Assembly (NCBI GenBank): GCA_964344785.1
Contig: CAYFOR010000037.1
Coordinates: 1 to 24,807, forward strand
Direction of reading: 5' to 3'
DNA length: 24,807 nt
DNA from: Thiopontia sp964344785
Lineage (GTDB): Bacteria > Pseudomonadota > Gammaproteobacteria > GCF-002020875
A program made the position numbers and the translations under genes. The notes below the pieces were generated by a model. The model saw only the letters and a list, made by a program, of their open reading frames with translations. It was not told the DNA's origin and did not search any database. Each line of letters opens with the position of its first letter. The stretch's first letter is position 1. This document shows positions 21,560 through 24,807 of this stretch, piece by piece.

Positions 21560-21892
21560 CTATGCATGAACCGCCTCATCCACGGCATTGCTGATCCAGG
21601 CATTGATACTCTGCCCACTCTGGGCAGCCTTCACGGCTACTTCAGAGTGCAGTTCTGGCGTTAGGCGAAGTTGTAGCTTGCCGGAATACTGTTTTCTGGG
21701 TTCAATATTGCGCTCTTCGCAGATCTTCAGGTATTCCTGGATTACAATCTCAAACTGCTCTTTCAAAGCTGCTACGTTCTCACCGTAGAACACGTGGGGG
21801 GAGGAGTTGATTACGGTGCCGCACAATAGCCCGGTATCGGTATCGATCTCTACTGTTGCAATGAATCCATCGTATCGGATCGTGTTGCTCAT
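21560..21892 (-). CDS. hicB: HicB-family antitoxin
   Basis: A 110-aa antitoxin. The N-terminal HicB fold is seen in YDGFIATVEIDTDTGLLCGTV and the following amphipathic helix. A C-terminal ribbon-helix-helix DNA-binding part (GKLQLRLTPELHSEVAVKAA) is of the type that autoregulates the operon. It should bind and neutralise the HicA-type toxin encoded just upstream. Its ATG overlaps the hicA stop (ATGA), which is typical toxin-first HicAB order. Confidence 0.88.
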   Translation of the reverse strand: MSNTIRYDGFIATVEIDTDTGLLCGTVINSSPHVFYGENVAALKEQFEIVIQEYLKICEERNIEPRKQYSGKLQLRLTPELHSEVAVKAAQSGQSINAWISNAVDEAVHA

Positions 21893-22143
21893 GGTTTTAC
21901 TCCGTTGGACTCCAGAAATTTTCGAAGTGCAGCAACCGCACCCTTGTCCATGCTTGGGGATGGATGAGGTCTGTGCTGGATTTGAATATCGTCATTCAGA
22001 AAAATGGCAACCAGTGACCCTTCTCTCTCCTCAAATTCAGCACCGATATTCTCAAGCATGGTGATCACGTCCTTCCACTTTACATTGCTGCTGACAGGAT
22101 GTTTGAAAATCAGTTGCAGGGTCTTCCTGTGCTTTGCTTTCAT
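21889..22143 (-). CDS. hicA: HicA-family toxin (mRNA interferase type), variant active site
   Basis: An 84-aa protein beginning MKAKHRKTLQ, with a dsRBD-like HicA layout and an ending GAVAALRKFLESNG. HicA toxins cleave mRNA or tmRNA, and many carry a catalytic His in a GSH motif. Here that place reads EGSLVAIF (Gly42-Ser43-Leu44), with histidines instead in IQHRPHP (57 and 60). This matches a HicA-like branch with HRPHP, whose activity cannot be judged from sequence. The start at 22143 is preferred over the frame opening at 22173, whose extra residues fall inside the palindrome. It is co-transcribed with hicB. Confidence 0.82.
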   Translation of the reverse strand: MKAKHRKTLQLIFKHPVSSNVKWKDVITMLENIGAEFEEREGSLVAIFLNDDIQIQHRPHPSPSMDKGAVAALRKFLESNGVKP

Positions 22144-22150
22144 GAATATA

Positions 22151-22173
22151 ATGATACTATTTTTTAGTATCAT
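22151..22173 (-). promoter_or_regulatory. Palindromic operator candidate for hicAB
   Basis: Perfect 9-bp inverted repeat ATGATACTA-TTTTT-TAGTATCAT, ending 8 bases upstream of the hicA start. On the - strand TTGATA just upstream (22174-22179) and CATTAT could form a promoter overlapping it. Binding by the HicB ribbon-helix-helix domain is the expected use; this is inferred from position. Confidence 0.6.
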
Positions 22174-22285
22174 ATCAAGAAAGAATGATGCTAAAGGACA
22201 GTGTCATTTCGGCTGTTTCTTACTTCAGTTCTACTGCTTGCTGCATGAATCAACTGACACTACCTGAAATGGTAGAATCGAACCT
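22174..22285. promoter_or_regulatory. Divergent region between hicAB and the sensor kinase
   Basis: 112 bp holding the start signals of both transcription units. Inverted repeats AGTGTCA (22200-22206) / TGACACT (22255-22261) and CTACC-TGAAAT-GGTAG (22260-22275) lie in front of the kinase gene. They are short and may be incidental. Confidence 0.3.
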
Positions 22286-24640
22286 GTGAAACCATTCGAG
22301 ATGATGACATTGCAGAAGTGGTCCGGGTCGAGAGTGCTTTGGACTGTACTGACTGCCCTGTTTTCGGGGTACTTGAATATCGTAATGGCCAGCGATGAGG
22401 TGGCTGATCCGACCAAACCGTTGGAGCCGGTACGACTTCAGCTAAAATGGCTCCATCAGTTCCAGTTTGCAGGCTATTACGCTGCGATCGAGCAGGGTTA
22501 CTATGAGGAAGAAGGGCTGGATGTGACGTTGTTGGAGCATCCGATGGAGCGCTCTCCACTGGATGTACTGCTGGCAAGGGAGGCGGATTATGTGGTGATG
22601 GGCAGCGACCTGCTGGTGGCCCGTGCTGAAGGCAAGCCCCTGGTGGCGCTTGCGGCAATCACCCAGCATGACCCGTTGGCGCTACTGGTGACCAAAGCGT
22701 CTGGAATCGACGGGGCGGAAGATCTTCGTGGCAAGCGGCTCATGCTGGACTACGGAGCCCATGATGCCTCAATACTGGCGATGCTCAAGAAGGTGGGGCT
22801 GACAACGGATGACTATCTGTTGCAGCAGACCAGTTATGATCCACTGGACCTGCTGGACGGCAAAACGGATGCGTTCAATGCCTATATTACGGATCAGGGG
22901 TTTCTGTTGGATGAGCAGGGAGTTGAAAACCATTACATTCATCCTGGCCGCTACGGTATCGATTTTTATAGTGATATTCTGACCACGACGGAACAGGAGA
23001 TCGCCCAAAACCCCGATCGGGTGGCCCGCTTTCGTCAAGCAAGCCTGAAGGGGTGGACCTATGCGATGTCCAATAGTGAAGCGGTTATTGATCTGATTTT
23101 GAAGAAATACAACAGCCAGAAGCGCAGCCGGGCACATCTGCAGTATGAGGCGTCTCAAATGAGAGAGATGGTACAACCACTGCTGGTTGAGTTGGGGTAC
23201 ATGCACCATGAACGCTGGACGCATATCCGGGACACCTTTGCCGGCCTGGGGTTTCTGAAAGGGTCGGTTGACATTGACAGTATCCTCTATCAGGGGCAAA
23301 TGGATGACTCTCGGGATATTCTCGACAGGTATCTGTTGCCTGTGCTGCTGCTGGTTCTCCTTTTGTCGATTGCAGTCATACTGGTCATACTCTGGAATCG
23401 CAATCTTCGGCGTCAGGTTGCCTTCAGAACAGAAGAGCTGGTGGAGTCGAACAGACAGATCGAGTGCATCATGCAGTCGATCAATGAAGGACTGGTGGTA
23501 GTGGACCGACAACAGAGAGTGGTACGCGTCAACCAAAAACTGGAGCGGATGGTCGGCACCACTCATCAGGAGATGATCGGGAAGCCCTTGTCGAGATTGT
23601 TCGTCAAAGGCAATGAACATGCTCTTTTCGACGTACGGAGGACATTGATCGGAACGGATGGCGACCTGATACCGGTACAGGTCAGCGTTGCACTCCTCCG
23701 TTCAGAGGGGGCGGAGGCCGATGGCGGTTACGGTTCAGCGCTATTGATCCATGATCTTCGAGATCAGGCCAGAGTCGAAACCCAGGAGCAACTGGCACTG
23801 TTTCAGGCCGGAGTATTCGAGATGACCACCGCTGTATTGCACAGTATTGGCAATGTAGTTACCGGGATGGGTGGATGTGCAATCCGGCTGAACCAGAATC
23901 AGCGGCGTGTAGAGAAATTGACTGCGGCATTGGGCCGGTATTTCGAGGAGAGCGAGGCGGAGAGTGATGATTGTGATACGCGTCTTGATCGACAGCGTAA
24001 AATTCTCAAGGGCGTCTGGCAGGCATTGAACCGGTTGGAGGAGCGTTTACAGCAACATGAACCCCTTCCCCGGTTGGAGCATGGGATTCAGCATGTTGCA
24101 GAGGTAATCGCCGCCCATCTGAGCGCATCACGTCCAATCATCCACCCGACACGTTTTTCGGTCGATTTGATGGTTGATGATGTGGAAAATCTGATTCTGG
24201 ACCGGTTGAACAAGCATCACGTCAAACTGGTGAGGCAGTTGGACCCGGCATTGGATTCGCTGTTTCTGCCACGCAATCTGTTGCTGCAGATTCTGTTGTC
24301 TCTGACCCAAAACAGCCTTGAGGCAATCATTGAGGAGGTGCAGGCAAATGGTCAGCTTGCAGGTGGCATCATGCTGCAGACGGCCTTGCAATCCACCGGC
24401 TCTTTCAGACTGACCGTTTCGGACAATGGTTGTGGTTATGATCCGGATCGACTCGGTGAGATCTTTCAGAGTGGTTACACCACCAAACAGAGTGGCAGTG
24501 GTAACGGCCTCTATACCGTTGCTGCTTTTGTCAGCAGCATGGGAGGAGAAATTGAAGCGGAAAGTGAAGGTTGGCATCAGGGGATGCGTATGGTGATTAC
24601 ACTTCCTGCCAACATCGATGGTGAGCAGACAGGTACATGA
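22286..24640 (+). CDS. Membrane sensor histidine kinase with NMT1/THI5-like solute-binding domain and PAS domain
   Basis: A 784-aa protein. The N-terminal hydrophobic segment (about 16-34) is a signal anchor. An NMT1/THI5/SsuA-like substrate-binding domain (about 48-290) shows LQLKWLHQFQFAGYYAAIEQGYY. One membrane helix follows at about 349-371, then a PAS domain (about 390-490). The phosphoacceptor region has VLHSIGN (His519). The HATPase has N-box TQNSLEA (Asn676), G1 DNGCGYD (Asp713) and G2 GSGNGLY. It should sense a periplasmic ligand; such domains bind thiamine precursors, sulfonates or related small molecules in ABC systems, but the ligand here is unknown. The GTG at 22286 has only a weak GGTAG ahead; ATG 22301 is possible. 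The next gene starts in its stop codon (ATGA). Confidence 0.9.
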   Translation: MKPFEMMTLQKWSGSRVLWTVLTALFSGYLNIVMASDEVADPTKPLEPVRLQLKWLHQFQFAGYYAAIEQGYYEEEGLDVTLLEHPMERSPLDVLLAREADYVVMGSDLLVARAEGKPLVALAAITQHDPLALLVTKASGIDGAEDLRGKRLMLDYGAHDASILAMLKKVGLTTDDYLLQQTSYDPLDLLDGKTDAFNAYITDQGFLLDEQGVENHYIHPGRYGIDFYSDILTTTEQEIAQNPDRVARFRQASLKGWTYAMSNSEAVIDLILKKYNSQKRSRAHLQYEASQMREMVQPLLVELGYMHHERWTHIRDTFAGLGFLKGSVDIDSILYQGQMDDSRDILDRYLLPVLLLVLLLSIAVILVILWNRNLRRQVAFRTEELVESNRQIECIMQSINEGLVVVDRQQRVVRVNQKLERMVGTTHQEMIGKPLSRLFVKGNEHALFDVRRTLIGTDGDLIPVQVSVALLRSEGAEADGGYGSALLIHDLRDQARVETQEQLALFQAGVFEMTTAVLHSIGNVVTGMGGCAIRLNQNQRRVEKLTAALGRYFEESEAESDDCDTRLDRQRKILKGVWQALNRLEERLQQHEPLPRLEHGIQHVAEVIAAHLSASRPIIHPTRFSVDLMVDDVENLILDRLNKHHVKLVRQLDPALDSLFLPRNLLLQILLSLTQNSLEAIIEEVQANGQLAGGIMLQTALQSTGSFRLTVSDNGCGYDPDRLGEIFQSGYTTKQSGSGNGLYTVAAFVSSMGGEIEAESEGWHQGMRMVITLPANIDGEQTGT

Positions 24641-24801
24641 GTAGCGATATTAAAATAGTGGTTGCAGATGATGATCTGGACGTCCTGGGACTCTATCGAA
24701 CCATCTTCAGTGTGCCGGAGGATGGAGACGACGCCATTGAAGATGTATTGAGTGACACTGGTGTCCCAACGTTTAATCGAATAAATTCAATTGGTTATTG
24801 A
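24637..24801 (+). pseudogene. Response regulator receiver domain, truncated
   Basis: Starts in the stop of the kinase gene (ATGA). The first codons read MSSDIKIVVADDDLDVLGLY, a normal receiver opening with the acidic Asp-Asp-Asp pocket and a following helix RTIFSVPEDGDDAIEDV. After about residue 40 the frame turns into NRINSIGY and stops at 24799-24801, before the phosphoacceptor Asp strand would occur. A receiver needs about 120 residues, so this copy cannot fold as one. The final ~40 bases are AT-rich and unlike the gene, so an insertion, rearrangement or assembly edge is likely. It would be the partner of the adjacent kinase if intact. Confidence 0.7.
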
Positions 24802-24807
24802 TGACGT

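Noticed and set aside
22260..22275. CTACC/GGTAG hairpin before the kinase as an operator
   Set aside because: Only 5 bp per arm, likely to occur by chance; mentioned only in the intergenic entry.

Overview
The window looks like a chromosomal segment of a gammaproteobacterium. The evidence is a complete EF-P beta-lysylation set (efp, epmA, epmB), a class I fumarase of gammaproteobacterial size, two TolC-family proteins with matching adaptors, and a moderately high GC content. The exact lineage cannot be fixed from the sequence; an environmental, possibly sulfur-oxidising, lineage is only a guess. No rRNA, tRNA, CRISPR array or intact transposon was seen.

Layout: (1) 1-10460, + strand: most of a giant surface or secreted protein (at least 3452 aa). 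It is built of cadherin-like, VCBS and He_PIG/CADG Ig-like modules, one unrelated ~250-aa domain and a ~270-aa Gly/Ser/Thr-rich linker. Its 5' end is not intact in the window. (2) 10504-14180: a TolC-family outer-membrane lipoprotein that carries its own C-terminal Ig/cadherin-like tail, then a small HlyD/RND-type periplasmic adaptor overlapping it by 3 bases. These three genes look like one operon. (3) 14177-15694, - strand: class I fumarase, convergent with the adaptor. (4) 15817-18396, +: thioredoxin-like protein, second TolC-family protein, very small second adaptor and acylphosphatase, all overlapping or abutting. (5) 18414-20993: epmB (-) divergent from efp-epmA (+). (6) 20994-22173: an AT-richer accessory stretch with a 64-aa unknown ORF flanked by similar AT-rich palindromes, and a HicA/HicB toxin-antitoxin pair (-) with a 9-bp palindromic operator candidate. 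(7) 22286-24801, +: a membrane histidine kinase with an NMT1/THI5-like periplasmic solute-binding domain, then a response-regulator start that breaks off after about 40 codons.

How the genes may work together: the giant protein, the TolC fusion and adaptor 1 suggest an export and retention system for a long adhesin. The channel protein carries the same He_PIG signature (LPxWLxFxxxTRTFSGNPP) as the putative passenger. No inner-membrane energiser (ABC, RND or MFS) is present in the window for either TolC/adaptor pair. The most unusual items are the TolC-Ig fusion, the duplicated TolC/adaptor modules without a pump, the three-domain block duplication in the adhesin, and the broken gene ends at both window edges.
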